Assembly: GCA_963848475.1 (NCBI GenBank)
Contig: CAWKDW010000004.1
Location: forward strand, 186,001-250,000
Reading direction: 5' to 3'
DNA from: Solirubrobacter sp963848475
GTDB taxonomy: Bacteria > Actinomycetota > Thermoleophilia > Solirubrobacterales > Solirubrobacteraceae
Length of the DNA stretch: 64,000 nucleotides
Program-made: the position numbers and the translations under genes
Part shown: piece after piece, positions 35,419-46,000 of the stretch
Layout: each line of letters opens with the position of its first letter
Position numbering within the stretch: the first letter of the stretch is position 1
Notes under the pieces: model-generated
What the model was told of the DNA's origin: nothing
Seen by the model: only the letters and a program-made list of their open reading frames with translations
Database searches by the model: none

Positions 35419-36402
35419 ATGCGTGCCTTCACGTGCCCGGTCTGCCGGCACCTCGTCACCTTCGACAGCGCGCGGTGTCTGAACTGCCGTACCGAGCTCG
35501 TGTTCGACTGGGGCGATCGCAGCTTCGTCGACGCCGCGCACAATCCGGAGTGCGCGAACCGCGGGCTGATCGGCTGCAACGGTGTCGCCGGCCCAGGCGG
35601 GCTCTGCAGCAGCTGCGCCCTGACGCGCACGCGTCCCGACGACGGTGACGGCGCCGGGCTGCGGTACTTCGGTTCGGCCGAGGCGGCCAAGCGGCGGCTG
35701 GTGTTCGAGCTGCTCGAGCTGGGGCTGCCGGTCCAGGGCTATCGCGAGCGCGAGGGCGGCCTCGCCTTCGACCTGCTCTCGAGCGCCAGCGGACCGGTCA
35801 CGACGGGGCACGCGGACGGGGTCGTCACGCTCGATCTGGCCGAGGCCGATCCCGTCCACCGCGAGAAGACCCGCAGCGAGCTCGACGAGCCCTACCGGAC
35901 GGTGCTCGGGCACATGCGCCACGAGATCGGCCACTACTACCAGCCGATCCTCGCGCCCGAGGGCTCGGCCGCGATCGAGCGCTGTCGCGAGTTCATGGGC
36001 GACGAGCGCGAGGACTACGCGGCGGCGATGGACCGCCACTACGAGAACGGGCCGCCGCCCGATTGGCGCGACCGCTACGTCTCGGCCTACGCGACGATGC
36101 ACCCGTGGGAGGACTGGGCGGAGACGTTCGCCCACTACCTGCACATCCGCGACGTGCTGCAGACCGCGATCGCCTACGGCGTCACCGTCTCCGGGCCCGG
36201 TGTGCTCGCGGCCGACGCGGCGCCGCTGTACTCCTACCCGGCGGCGGCACCGCACCAGTTCCGCGCGATGCTCGACGCCTGGTTCCCGCTGACGTACGCG
36301 CTCAACGAGATCAACCGCAGCCTCGGCGAGGCCGACCTCTACCCGTTCGTGCTCCCGCCGGCCGTGATCGACAAGCTCGCCTTCATCGACTCGCTGGTCT
36401 GA
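35419..36402 (+). CDS. Putative zinc-binding metallopeptidase with N-terminal zinc ribbon
   Basis: A 327-aa protein from ATG 35419. The N-terminus is a zinc ribbon (CPVCRHLVTFDSARCLNC, then CANRGLIGCNG and LCSSC, giving two Cys sets). The zincin motif is MRHEIGHYYQPIL (HExxH), and a third ligand region lies in HPWEDWAETFAHYLHI. The C-terminal ALNEINRSLGEADLYPFVLPPAVIDKLAFI is typical of this DUF2248-type metallopeptidase family. No signal peptide, so cytoplasmic. The substrate is unknown. A small membrane-protein gene follows 35 bases downstream. Confidence 0.88.
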   Translation: MRAFTCPVCRHLVTFDSARCLNCRTELVFDWGDRSFVDAAHNPECANRGLIGCNGVAGPGGLCSSCALTRTRPDDGDGAGLRYFGSAEAAKRRLVFELLELGLPVQGYREREGGLAFDLLSSASGPVTTGHADGVVTLDLAEADPVHREKTRSELDEPYRTVLGHMRHEIGHYYQPILAPEGSAAIERCREFMGDEREDYAAAMDRHYENGPPPDWRDRYVSAYATMHPWEDWAETFAHYLHIRDVLQTAIAYGVTVSGPGVLAADAAPLYSYPAAAPHQFRAMLDAWFPLTYALNEINRSLGEADLYPFVLPPAVIDKLAFIDSLV

Positions 36403-36437
36403 GCACTGCGCCGGCCGGCGCCCGTAACCTGTACGCC

Positions 36438-36599
36438 ATGGCTTTCGCTGTCCTTGCCGCGTTCTGGATCGTCGTCGGGGTCTTCCTGCTCTTCGCGCCC
36501 GATCACGTCTTCAAGAACCCGTACCGCCGCACGCGGCAGTACGGCGCCGCCGGCTGCTTCATCTTCGCCTTGTTCTGCCTTCTCGCGCTCTCGGTCTAG
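36438..36599 (+). CDS. Small membrane protein (53 aa)
   Basis: MAFAVLAAFWIVVGVFLLFA is followed by a short basic loop (FKNPYRRTRQYG) and a second hydrophobic helix CFIFALFCLLALSV. A plausible two-helix membrane protein in a good GC3 frame. The stop overlaps the convergent BatA stop by three bases. No family is recognised. Confidence 0.55.
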   Translation: MAFAVLAAFWIVVGVFLLFAPDHVFKNPYRRTRQYGAAGCFIFALFCLLALSV

Positions 36600-37531
36600 G
36601 GCAGCCGGCCGCGCCAGCGCAGCGACGAGAACGCGGCGCCGCCGAGCAGGAGCAGGCCGACGGCGGCGAAGCCGGCGCTGACCTCCTTCTTCTCCTTCTT
36701 GGTGCCGATCCGCGAGCCGAGCGTCTGGTAGACCTGATCGAGGGCGTTGGCGTCCTCGGCCGCGAAGGAGCGACCGCCGGAGAGCCGTGCGACCTCGGCC
36801 AGCGCCTCGGGGTCGGGCGGGACGGCCAGCGTCTGACCGCCGGCTTCGACGATGCCGTCGGCCGTGCCGAGTGCGACCGTGTAGATCGGGACGCCCGCGG
36901 CGCCCGCCTCACGTGCGACCTCAGCCGGATCGCGCCCGGTCTTCGACGCGCCGTCGGAGAGCAGCACGATCGCGGCCGGCGGGCTCTTCTTGTCGCGCGT
37001 GCCGAGCGCCGACAGCGCGCTCGCGAGCGCGTCGCCGGTGGCGGTACCGCCGTCGGCCTGCAGCGAGCGCACCGTGGTCGCGATCGCCGCGTGGTCCTGG
37101 GTCGGGCGCAACACGGTGTGCGGGCCGTCGGAGTAGGCGACGAGCCCGGTCTGCAGCGACTTCGGGACGCGATCGAGGAAGCGCGTCGCGGCCGACTGGG
37201 CCGCGGCGAGCCGCGTGGGGGAGACGTCGGTGGCGTTCATCGAGCCCGAGGTATCGGTCACGAGCATCACCGAGGCCTTCTCGACCGGCACGGCGATGGT
37301 CGCCTCCGGGCGCGCGAGCGCGGTCACCAGGCCGGCCAGCGACAGGCACAGCAGCGCCGGCGGGATGACACGACGCGCACGGCCGGTCCTACCGACGACC
37401 GCGGCCACGGTGGCGGCGGCGGGGAAGCGGATGACGTACTTGGCCGGGCGGCGGCGAGCCCGCAACAGCGCCAGCAGCGCCAGCGGGATCACGAGCAGGC
37501 CGAGCAGGAAGATCGGAGCTTGGAAGCTCAT
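36596..37531 (-). CDS. BatA-like von Willebrand factor A membrane protein
   Basis: A 311-aa protein with an N-terminal membrane helix (IFLLGLLVIPLALLALLRARR) and a second near residue 57. The VWA domain has the metal-binding MIDAS signature DTSGSMNATDVSP and, later, GGTATGDALASAL and IVLLSDGASKTG. A final C-terminal helix (SAGFAAVGLLLLGGAAF) is followed by a basic tail. In Bat and MoxR operons these proteins act with the ATPase as a chaperone or assembly complex at the membrane. It closes the MoxR-DUF58-BatA operon; its ATG overlaps the DUF58 stop. A paralogue lies at 57156-58082. Confidence 0.9.
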   Translation of the reverse strand: MSFQAPIFLLGLLVIPLALLALLRARRRPAKYVIRFPAAATVAAVVGRTGRARRVIPPALLCLSLAGLVTALARPEATIAVPVEKASVMLVTDTSGSMNATDVSPTRLAAAQSAATRFLDRVPKSLQTGLVAYSDGPHTVLRPTQDHAAIATTVRSLQADGGTATGDALASALSALGTRDKKSPPAAIVLLSDGASKTGRDPAEVAREAGAAGVPIYTVALGTADGIVEAGGQTLAVPPDPEALAEVARLSGGRSFAAEDANALDQVYQTLGSRIGTKKEKKEVSAGFAAVGLLLLGGAAFSSLRWRGRLP

Positions 37532-38528
37532 CGCAGGCTCCTTCCGAGCGCGCGTAGCCAGTCGGCGTCGGTCGCGACCTCGACGTGCCGCGCGCGGGCG
37601 CCGCGCAGGTAGGACTTCAGTTCGTCACGGCGACCGAGCTCGGCGGCGGCGAACCGCCGCCGCAGCGCCGCGCTGGACGAGTCGGCCTCGACACGCTTGC
37701 CGGTCTCGGGGTCGACGAGGACAAGGTGGCCCGCGTCGGGCAGCTCGCCCTCGCGCGGGTCGACGACCTCGACGGCGAGGACGTCATGACGAGCGGAGAG
37801 CGCAGCGAGCGCACGCGCCCACTCGGGGCGATTCGCGGCCGGGCCTCCTCCAGCCAGGCGCCCGGCCGCGTCGCCCGCACCGGCTGTCGGGCCGGTCTCC
37901 CCCGTGCGGGAATCGGTCGCGAGTCCCTCGCGAAAATCGGAGACGACGACGATCAGCCCCGGCCCACGGGCCAGGCGGCCGATGCGGCGCATGCCGGCCG
38001 CCAGCGCGTCGCCGTCGGGGATGTGGCCGTCAGGGGCGACGCCCGCGGCGAGCGCCTTGCGCAGCGCGACGAGCTGGGCCCGCCCGCCACGGGGCGGCAG
38101 CTGCTGGGCGACCGGTGCGCCGCAGGTGAGCAGGCCGACCCGACCAGCGCGGCGCACGGCGAGCCGGCCGATCACCGCCGCCACGCCCTCGGCGACGTCG
38201 GACTTCAAGCGGTCGGCGGTACCGAACGCCATCGAGGCCGAGACATCCAGGAGCACCCACGTCGTGAGCGTGCGCTCGGGCACGTGGTCGCGGACGTGGG
38301 GATGCCCGGTACGGGCGCTGGCGGCAGCGTCGATGTTGCGGACGTCGTCGCCGAACTGGTACGGCCGGATCTGCGAGAGCTCCGTGCCGGTGCCTCGCCC
38401 CGCCGCCCGGCGCTCGCCCGGAAGCGCCCCGGACGCGCGGGTGGCGAGCACGAGGTCGAGCGCCTCCACGAGCGCGCCCTGCATCGGGCCCGGGCCTTGA
38501 CGCCCGGGCGGGTCGGCGAGGAGCGTGC

Positions 38529-38532
<4 letters not shown>
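37528..38532 (-). CDS. DUF58-family protein
   Basis: A 334-aa protein. The DUF58 signature is RPYQFGDDVRNIDAAASARTGHPHVRDHVPERTLTTWVLLDVSASMAFGTADRLKSDVAEG, with the MIDAS-like DVSASM. The middle has a VWA-like fold (GLIVVVSDFREG and LAALSARHDVLAVEVVDPREGELPDAG). No membrane segment is seen. The usual partners of DUF58 are MoxR ATPases and VWA proteins, all three overlapping here by ATGA. Length is normal. Confidence 0.9.
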
Positions 38533-39542
<1,010 letters not shown>

Positions 39543-39621
39543 TAGATCTCCGGGGTCGCGAGGGCGTTCGCTGTGCTTCTCATTGCGTCCGATGCTGCCG
39601 CCGGCTGTGTCAGATCTGCAT

Positions 39622-39645
39622 AAGCCGCGTTTGAGCGCGGCTTGA
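39622..39645. promoter_or_regulatory. Hairpin and TTGA repeat in the MoxR / response-regulator intergenic region
   Basis: A perfect 8-bp stem AAGCCGCG (39622-39629) and CGCGGCTT (39636-39643) with loop TTTGAG. The same bases contain TTGA at 39631 and again at 39642, exactly 11 bases apart (TTGAGcgcggcTTGA). Eleven-base spacing is typical for OmpR-type regulator binding. A closely similar pair occurs at 59270-59284. It may be the binding site of the regulator encoded at 39670. Confidence 0.4.
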
Positions 39646-39669
39646 AGGCGCGCGCGTAAAGTCCCGGGC

Positions 39670-40323
39670 ATGCGCATCCTGGTCGTCGAGGACGAGCCGC
39701 GAATCGCCGCCGCCGTCGCGCGCGGGCTTCGCCGTGAGGGCATGGCGGTCGACGTCGCCCCCGACGGTGCGCAGGCGCTCTACAAGGCGCGCGTGAACCC
39801 GTACGACGTCGTCGTGCTCGATCGCGACCTGCCCGAGGTGCACGGCGACGACGTCTGCCGCACCCTGTCTGAAGAGCAGCCGCGCACGAAGGTGCTGATG
39901 CTCACCGCCGCGCGCAGCACCGACGAGCTCGTCCAGGGCCTCTCGCTCGGCGCCGACGACTACCTGACCAAGCCGTTTCGCTTCGCCGAGCTGGTCGCGC
40001 GCCTGCACGCGCTCGGCCGCCGCACGGGCGACGCGCGCCCGCCGGTCCTGAACTCCGGCGACGTCGAGCTCGACCCCGCCCGCCGGACCGCGACGCGTGC
40101 CGGCGAGCCGCTCGACCTCACCGTCAAGGAGTTCGCCGTGCTCGAGACGCTGCTCGCGGCCCAGGGCGCGGTCGTCACGCCCGAGGAGTTGCTCGAGCGC
40201 GCATGGGACGAGCAGCTGGACCCGCTGTCGAACACCGTCCGCATGACGGTGATGACGCTGCGCCGCAAGCTCGGCGACCCGCCGCTGATCCAGACGGTCC
40301 GCGGGAGCGGCTACCGCATGTGA
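39670..40323 (+). CDS. OmpR-family response regulator
   Basis: A 217-aa response regulator. The receiver domain has the phospho-acceptor Asp51 (VVLDRDLP), acidic pair Glu7/Asp8 and Lys101 (LTKPF). The C-terminal winged helix contains LDLTVKEFAVLETLLAAQGAVVTPEELLERAW and LRRKLGDPPLIQTVRGSGYRM. It overlaps the start of the sensor kinase gene by four bases. It may control the divergent MoxR operon and itself through the repeats at 39622-39645. Confidence 0.96.
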   Translation: MRILVVEDEPRIAAAVARGLRREGMAVDVAPDGAQALYKARVNPYDVVVLDRDLPEVHGDDVCRTLSEEQPRTKVLMLTAARSTDELVQGLSLGADDYLTKPFRFAELVARLHALGRRTGDARPPVLNSGDVELDPARRTATRAGEPLDLTVKEFAVLETLLAAQGAVVTPEELLERAWDEQLDPLSNTVRMTVMTLRRKLGDPPLIQTVRGSGYRM

Positions 40324-41228
40324 TCCCAAACCTTCGTGTCCGGCTCACGGCGATCTACGGCGGCATCTTCGTCGTCTTCGTCGCGATCCTGCTGGCGCTC
40401 TCCTATTGGCTGATGGCGCGCCATCTCGATCGGACGCTCGATCCCTTCGAGGCCTCCACGGCATTGGGGCAGCTGCGCATGCAGTACCTGCTCGCGCTGG
40501 CGGGAGCGTCGCTCGTCGCGACCGCGCTCGGCTGGGCGCTCGCCGGGCGCGAGCTGGCCTCGATGCAGGACGCCTTCGACGCGCGCGAGCGCTTCGTCGC
40601 CAACGCCTCGCACGAGCTGCGCAGCCCGCTGACGGTGATCCGGACCGAGGCCGACGTGACCCTCTCAAACCCCGACGCCGACATCGAGGAGCTGCGCGAG
40701 ATGGGGCGCCAGGTGCTCGGCGCGGTCGACGAGATGGACGCGCTGCTGGAGGGCCTGATGGTGCTCGCCCGCTCCGGCCGTGAGCTGCCCAACCGCGAGT
40801 ACGTCGACCTCGCCGCGGCCACCGGCGCGGCCGCCCGTCGGGTCCGCTCCGGCGGCGTGCGCGTGCGCCTGGAACTCGATTCCGTCGGCGTCAACGGCGA
40901 GCGCCGGCTGCTCGAGCGCCTGGCCGGGAACCTGATCGAGAACGGCGTCCGCTACAACGCGCCCGGGGGCTACGTCGCCGTGCGCACCAGCGCGGACGAC
41001 CACGGCCACGCCGTGCTCGATGTCGTCAACAGCGGGCCGATCCTCGACCCCGAGACCGTGCACCGGCTGGCCGAGCCGTTCGAGCGCGGTGGGCGCACCG
41101 GCACGCGCGGGTCCGGCCTCGGGCTCTCGATCGTGCGCTCGGTCGCCGAGGCGCACGGCGGCAAGCTCGTGCTCAAGCCGCGCGACGAGGGCGGCCTCGC
41201 CGTCCGCGTCACGCTCCCGGCCGCCTGA
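40320..41228 (+). CDS. Sensor histidine kinase paired with the OmpR-type regulator
   Basis: A 302-aa kinase starting at GTG 40320 (VIPNLRVRL). Two membrane helices, near residues 10-31 and 56-76, with a very short extracellular loop between. The phospho-acceptor His98 is in the box FVANASHELRSPLTVIRTEAD. ATPase boxes: LAGNLIENGVRYNAPGG (N), VNSGPILDPE (G1) and GLGLSIVRSVAEAHGG (G2). The small sensor loop suggests it detects a membrane or intracellular state. Its end overlaps the convergent GNAT gene by 20 bases. Confidence 0.95.
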   Translation: MIPNLRVRLTAIYGGIFVVFVAILLALSYWLMARHLDRTLDPFEASTALGQLRMQYLLALAGASLVATALGWALAGRELASMQDAFDARERFVANASHELRSPLTVIRTEADVTLSNPDADIEELREMGRQVLGAVDEMDALLEGLMVLARSGRELPNREYVDLAAATGAAARRVRSGGVRVRLELDSVGVNGERRLLERLAGNLIENGVRYNAPGGYVAVRTSADDHGHAVLDVVNSGPILDPETVHRLAEPFERGGRTGTRGSGLGLSIVRSVAEAHGGKLVLKPRDEGGLAVRVTLPAA

Positions 41229-41637
41229 GGTAGATCAGCTCGTGCCCGGGCGCGGGCTCGCGGTGCGTCTCGACGAAGCCGTGCTTGCGGTACAGGCGCA
41301 GGTTGCCCTCGCTGCGATCGCCCGTGAACAACCAGGAGCCGCCACGGTCGATCGCTTCGCGTAGGAGCGTGCTGCCGAGACCCTCGTGCTGGCGGTCGGG
41401 GGCGACGGCGACCCGGCCGATCTCCCCGTTCGCCATGATCCGCGCGGTCCCGATCAGCCGGCCGGCGTCGCGGATGCCGAGCACCGTGACGTCCGCGCTG
41501 GTCAGCGCGGCGCGGACCTCGTCGAGCGTCTCGTGCAGCGGCGGCAGGAACTGGTCGTAGAGCATCGCCTCGCCGACGTAGGCCGCGCGCTGCAGCGTGA
41601 GGATCTCGCCGGCATCGGCAGGCCCGAGGATCTCCAT
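41209..41637 (-). CDS. GNAT N-acetyltransferase
   Basis: A 142-aa GNAT protein. The start MEILGPADAGEILTLQRAAYV leads into the fold, and the acetyl-CoA loop is VAPDRQHEGLGSTLLREAI (Q/RxxGxG/A form). RLYRKHGFVETHREPAPGHELIYLRR is the typical C-terminus. The substrate, a protein N-terminus or small amine, is unknown. A conventional single gene between the kinase and the hydrolase. Confidence 0.9.
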   Translation of the reverse strand: MEILGPADAGEILTLQRAAYVGEAMLYDQFLPPLHETLDEVRAALTSADVTVLGIRDAGRLIGTARIMANGEIGRVAVAPDRQHEGLGSTLLREAIDRGGSWLFTGDRSEGNLRLYRKHGFVETHREPAPGHELIYLRRPGA

Positions 41638-41661
41638 GGCCGGCGATCCTAGAGGCGCCGC

Positions 41662-42381
41662 TCAGTCGCCGGCGGCCGCCAGGATCGCGTCGATCGTCAC
41701 CTGCGGGTGCGACACCATCGAGACGTGCGAGCCGGCGACCTCGGTGATCGTGGCGCCCGCGCGCTCCGCCATCGAGCGCTGCGTGGCCGGCGGGATGACG
41801 AGGTCCTCGGTGCCGATGACGGCCCAGCTCGGCTTCGACTTCCACGCCGGGGCGCCGGACGGGGTGGTGTTGGCGCCCAGGGTGATCGGCCGCTGGCCGG
41901 CCGCGATCAGCCAGCGGTCGCCCTCGGAGAGGTCCTGCGCGAAGGAGTTGTGCACCGTGTCGGGCTTCAGGAAGGCCTCGGCGTCGCCCTCCGGCGCGCC
42001 CGGGTAACCGACGACGTCGAGGACGGTGGTGGGGTCGGGGACGGCCAGCGCCGACCCCGAGCCGCCGAGGATCTGGAAGACGAACTCGCCCTCATCCGGG
42101 ATGAACGCGTCGACGTACACGAGCGCCTTGACGTTGTCACCCTCAGTCGCGGCGTTGGTGATCACGAAGCCGCCATAGGAGTGTCCGACGAGGACGACCG
42201 GTCCGCTCGTGCGCTGGGCGAGGAACGAGGCGATGTACCCCGAGTCGGGCGCGACCCCGCGCAGCAGGTTCGGCGGGGCGAGCACCGTGAACCCCTGCCC
42301 CTGCAGATTGGACGCGACGGCGTTCCAGCTGGACGCGTCGGCCCATGCCCCGTGGACCAGAACGATCGTGGGCTGCGGCAT
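41662..42381 (-). CDS. Alpha/beta-fold hydrolase
   Basis: A 239-aa hydrolase. VLVHGAWADASSW is the oxyanion-hole region, VVLVGHSYGGFVITNAA has the nucleophile Ser68, and VAGSHVSMVSHP holds the catalytic His. The Asp is probably in VIGTEDLVIPP. Similar proteins are common soil-bacterial hydrolases annotated as esterases. It is transcribed away from an AraC remnant on the other strand, suggesting it was once its target. Confidence 0.9.
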   Translation of the reverse strand: MPQPTIVLVHGAWADASSWNAVASNLQGQGFTVLAPPNLLRGVAPDSGYIASFLAQRTSGPVVLVGHSYGGFVITNAATEGDNVKALVYVDAFIPDEGEFVFQILGGSGSALAVPDPTTVLDVVGYPGAPEGDAEAFLKPDTVHNSFAQDLSEGDRWLIAAGQRPITLGANTTPSGAPAWKSKPSWAVIGTEDLVIPPATQRSMAERAGATITEVAGSHVSMVSHPQVTIDAILAAAGD

Positions 42382-42415
42382 TTTGACCCCCCGTAGTCGG
42401 TATGTTCGATCAGCC

Positions 42416-42667
42416 TACAAAACGGACCGGGTCGGCCTGGGCGTTGGTGACGAGGTGGTCGACAGCAGCCTGTCGCATGTGAGCCGGGCGGTCCGCTGGA
42501 TCACCGAGCACTACGACCGGCCGTTTCGTGTCGAGGAGCTCGCTGACTCGTGCGGTATGAGCGGCAGTTCGGGCTTCCGCCGGGCCGCGACGCGGCCCGG
42601 CTTCGCACCGATTCATAGGGCTAGCCGAGCTCGACGGCGGCGGGTAGCGCGAGCGCCGCGAGCGTGA
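42416..42667 (+). pseudogene. AraC-family regulator remnant
   Basis: The plus strand reads VVDSSLSHVSRAVRWITEHYDRPFRVEELADSCGMS, the start of an AraC-type DNA-binding domain, preceded by GLGVGDE. Afterwards SGFRRAATRPGFAPIHRASR is a garbled version of the second helix-turn-helix (normally SAFHRAFKAATGFAPI). There is no N-terminal domain and the C-terminal helix is lost in arginine-rich sequence. It is a truncated remnant, divergent from the hydrolase gene. Confidence 0.6.
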
Positions 42668-43079
42668 AGCACAGCGGCCCGTACGCCTGCCGGTCGAGCG
42701 CCCGGAACCGCGTCGACACGGCGCTCGGGACGGCCAGGTCGACGCGGCCCGCGAGGCTCAGCGTTCCGCGCAGCACGAGCGCCGAGATGACCGCTCCGGC
42801 GCCAGCACGGCGAAGCCGCGGCGCGCGCCGCGGGTAGCCGCCGACGAGCCCAGCTGCGCCCGCCAGCAACCCGCTGACGGTGAGGCAGGCCAGCGGCCCC
42901 GGAGCGGACCCGTCGGTGCGGCCGCAGACGGCGTCCGCAAGCGCGTTGCGGTCGGCGAGCGGCCAGGTCGACCCGGCGGCCCAGAGGGCGTGCAGGGCGG
43001 CGATGCCGGCCAGTCCGGCGGCCGCGATCTCGGTGGTGTCGTTCATCGTCGCTGCCTTCGATCGGGGTTGGGTGGTCAT
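42621..43079 (-). CDS. DUF3995-like membrane protein
   Basis: About 140-150 aa with four hydrophobic helices: IAAAGLAGIAALHALWAAGS, PLACLTVSGLLAGAAGLVG, GAVISALVLRGTLSLAG and CFTLAALALPAAVELG. The start is ATG 43079, which overlaps the TGA of the upstream PKD-protein gene (ATGA); ATG 43046 (MNDTTE) is the alternative and gives a cleaner N-terminus. The pattern GSTWPLADRNALADAVCG fits DUF3995. No function is known. Confidence 0.65.
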   Translation of the reverse strand: MTTQPRSKAATMNDTTEIAAAGLAGIAALHALWAAGSTWPLADRNALADAVCGRTDGSAPGPLACLTVSGLLAGAAGLVGGYPRRAPRLRRAGAGAVISALVLRGTLSLAGRVDLAVPSAVSTRFRALDRQAYGPLCFTLAALALPAAVELG

Positions 43080-46000
43080 GCGCTGCGCTTGGTGGAGAAC
43101 GGGCCGGCGAGGCCGGTATCGAGCAGGCCGCGAACGCTCACGACCGCTCCGACGCGCGGGCGGATGCCGCGGACGGTGAGGGCGGAGCGGCGCGTCCGGA
43201 ACGTCAGTCGCCGGCCGTCGGCGACGCGCACGCGGACCTCGTGGAGATCGGCCTCGCGTGCCGCGCTCCATGTCAGCCGGAGCGTCGAGCCGCGTCGCGC
43301 GACGCGCAGGTCGCGCGGGCTGCCGGGGCGCTGGACCGCAGGTGCGGTGTAGCCCGCGACGTCGTACTCGCCGCGCGCATGGCCGTCCTGGGTCACGAGC
43401 GCCACGATCCGGCGCCGCTCGCCCTTGCCGGGGGCCGGACGGAAGGCGAGCCGTCCATGCGCGGCCGCGGCGTCGCCGATCGGCTTGCCGGCGCTGGCCC
43501 CGCGCTCGAGGAACGTGACCTTCTGGCCGGGCACGGGCTTGACGTCGTACTCGAGCGTGTGGCGCCGGCCGCGGCCGGTGACCTTGGCCTCGATCTCGGG
43601 CTTGGGCAGCCCGTTGGCCGAGGCGAGCGACAGGACAGGAGCCGAACCGTCCTCCACGATGACCTGCCAGCGCCCGGCGCTCGGCTTGGCGATCGCGAAC
43701 TGGGTCAGGTTCGCGCGCTGATCCTTGAGGATCAGGAACGGCGCCTGCTGCACCGGGCGCAGGTCGTCAGGTGAGGTGATGCGCTCGCCCTTCGGCCCGA
43801 TCAGCGTGACCTTGGGCGGAGCGCCTTCGCCGGTGGCGACGATCGTCGCTCCCGGCAGGCCGGCCGGCAGATCGATCGCGTGCGACTCGCCTTGAACGCT
43901 CGCCGGCACCGCGCGGATGTGCTGGTCCAGGCCCGAGCTGATGTGCTCCTTGTACGGCCCGATGTCGCAGCCGGCGAGGTAGAGGTCCGGGGTGGTGTCG
44001 CCCCAGCGGTAGCCGAATCCAGGCATCCAGTCGTCGAAGAGCACGTCGATCTTCAAGCACACGGCGACGCCGCGGCTGGAGACGATCGCCTTCGCACCGG
44101 CGCACCAGTCGATGAACTCCAGGCACGCCTCGACGTGTGCCTCGGCGTTGAACTTCGGCGCCATCATCTCGAAGCGCAGGTAGCCCTTGAGCGAGGCGAG
44201 ACCGCCGATGCCCCAGTAGAACTTGCCGCGGGCGCGCACGTAGCCGTTGGTGTGGACCTCGAGGTCGGCGTCGGCGACCGGGATCTCGACGACGTAGAGC
44301 TTGCCGAACGCGCGGAAGACCGCGGGCCGGTCGGCGTAGGTGGCGAGGCCGAGCCCCGCATCGAGGCGGATCGCCGACGTCCCCAGGACCTGCGGGCCGG
44401 CGGTCAGCCCGACCTCGCCGCAGAGGGCGAAGGTCGGCATGCCGTGGTCGACCTCGAAGTTCGAGATGTTGTCGTACCAGTTGCCGGTGATGTCGTGCAG
44501 CGTCTTGCGCACGTCGATCAACTCGACCCCGGTCTGCGGAACGCACTTGCTGCGCTTCGGATTGATCTCGATCCGGAACGCGATCCGCTGCACGAAGACG
44601 GGCCCGAAGGGGCCGATGCCGGGCGTGCCGAACTGCACCTCGGCACCGGCGTGCTCGAACGCCCCGGCGCGGATGCCGGCGTCGGCGCTGACGGTGTAGG
44701 GGATCGGCGAGGGCAGCGCGAGCTGTGTCGAGATCTCCCAGAGGTCCTCGCCGTCGAACGTGACCTTCAGCTGCTTGAGCCCGATCGGCCCGATCGAGGC
44801 GTTGGCGACGTTGAAGCTCAGCGGCGCGCTCGCGGCCGCGGTCGCCTTGCCGGGGGTGAGCACGATCGGCCCGTCCGAGGTCGCGCCGCCGAACTGCTGC
44901 GGCAGCGCGACGCGCAGCGCGAAGCGCGACGACGTGCCGTCCGCGGTCAGCGAGGGCGCCTCCGCCAGGCCGGTGATCTTGAGCCCGTTCAGCTTGGCGT
45001 TCGCCCCGGGCGTCACGCCGGACAGGTGCGTCCCGTCGGCCATCCCCCAGGAGAACGCGCCGTTGAGCAGATCCACGGCCGGGCTCTGCACCGCGGGCAG
45101 CGTCACGACGGCGCCGTTGCTGGCGATCCGAGGCGTGCCCGCGCCGACGGGCAGGTCGATCGTGACCGTGCGGTTGGCAGCCGGGGAGATCGCGATGCCG
45201 TTGACGGTGACCGGCCGCTCGGAGTACCAGCGCACGACCTTGTGCCCGTCGAACTCGACGTTGCGGGGACGCAGGCAGAGGCCGGTCGCGCGCAGCCGGC
45301 CCTTCGTCACGAGCGGCTCGCACGCCGGCTCGAGCAGCGAGAGCGTGAGCTCGGCTTCCGACGTCGCCCCGCGGTCGTCGGTGACGCGCACGTGCACGGT
45401 CCGCTTGCCCGGGTCGAAGAGGCCCTTGAAGCGCTCGAAGGTATGCGTGACCACCGCGCTCGCGCCGGTGTCGCGCTCGAACCCGGGGCTGCCGTCGAGG
45501 TCCCACTCGTAGCGCACGATCGAGCCGTCGGCATCGTGCGACGGCGAGGCGTCGAACGTGTGCGGCTTCTGCTCGCGGGCGAACAGGCCGGCGCAGAGGT
45601 AGACGCGACCCGTCAGCGTGCAGTCTCGGTCGAAGGCGGCGACCGGTGCCGCGTTGCCGGCCGGAACCGCGGTCGGCTGCGGCGTCGCGTCGACCGTCGG
45701 GGTCGGGGTCGGGGTCGGCTGCGTCGCCTCGCCGACGGTGATCGTGCGCTCGGCGACGGCGGTGTGGTTGCCCGTCGTCGCGTGGCGCGCGCGGAGGCGC
45801 ACCACGTGCACGCCCGCCGGGTACGCCTGCTTGGCGACGGCGCCGCGGGCGTCGTCGAACTCCCCGTCGCCGTCGAGGTCCCAGTCCAGGATTAGCGGCG
45901 CGGTGTGCTCAGGGGCGGGCGTGCTCGTTGACTCGAACGTCACGAGCTCGCCCGCGGCCGGGTGCTCCGGCGCGACCGTGAACTGCGCCGTCGGGGGGTC

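Noticed and set aside
36408..36421. GCGCCGGCCGGCGC palindrome as terminator
   Set aside because: It has no loop and is a likely chance palindrome at this GC content, located between two co-directional genes.
43880..45895. 671-codon open frame on the plus strand opposite the PKD protein
   Set aside because: No start signal, no domain; the minus strand codes for a secreted protein with PKD motifs.
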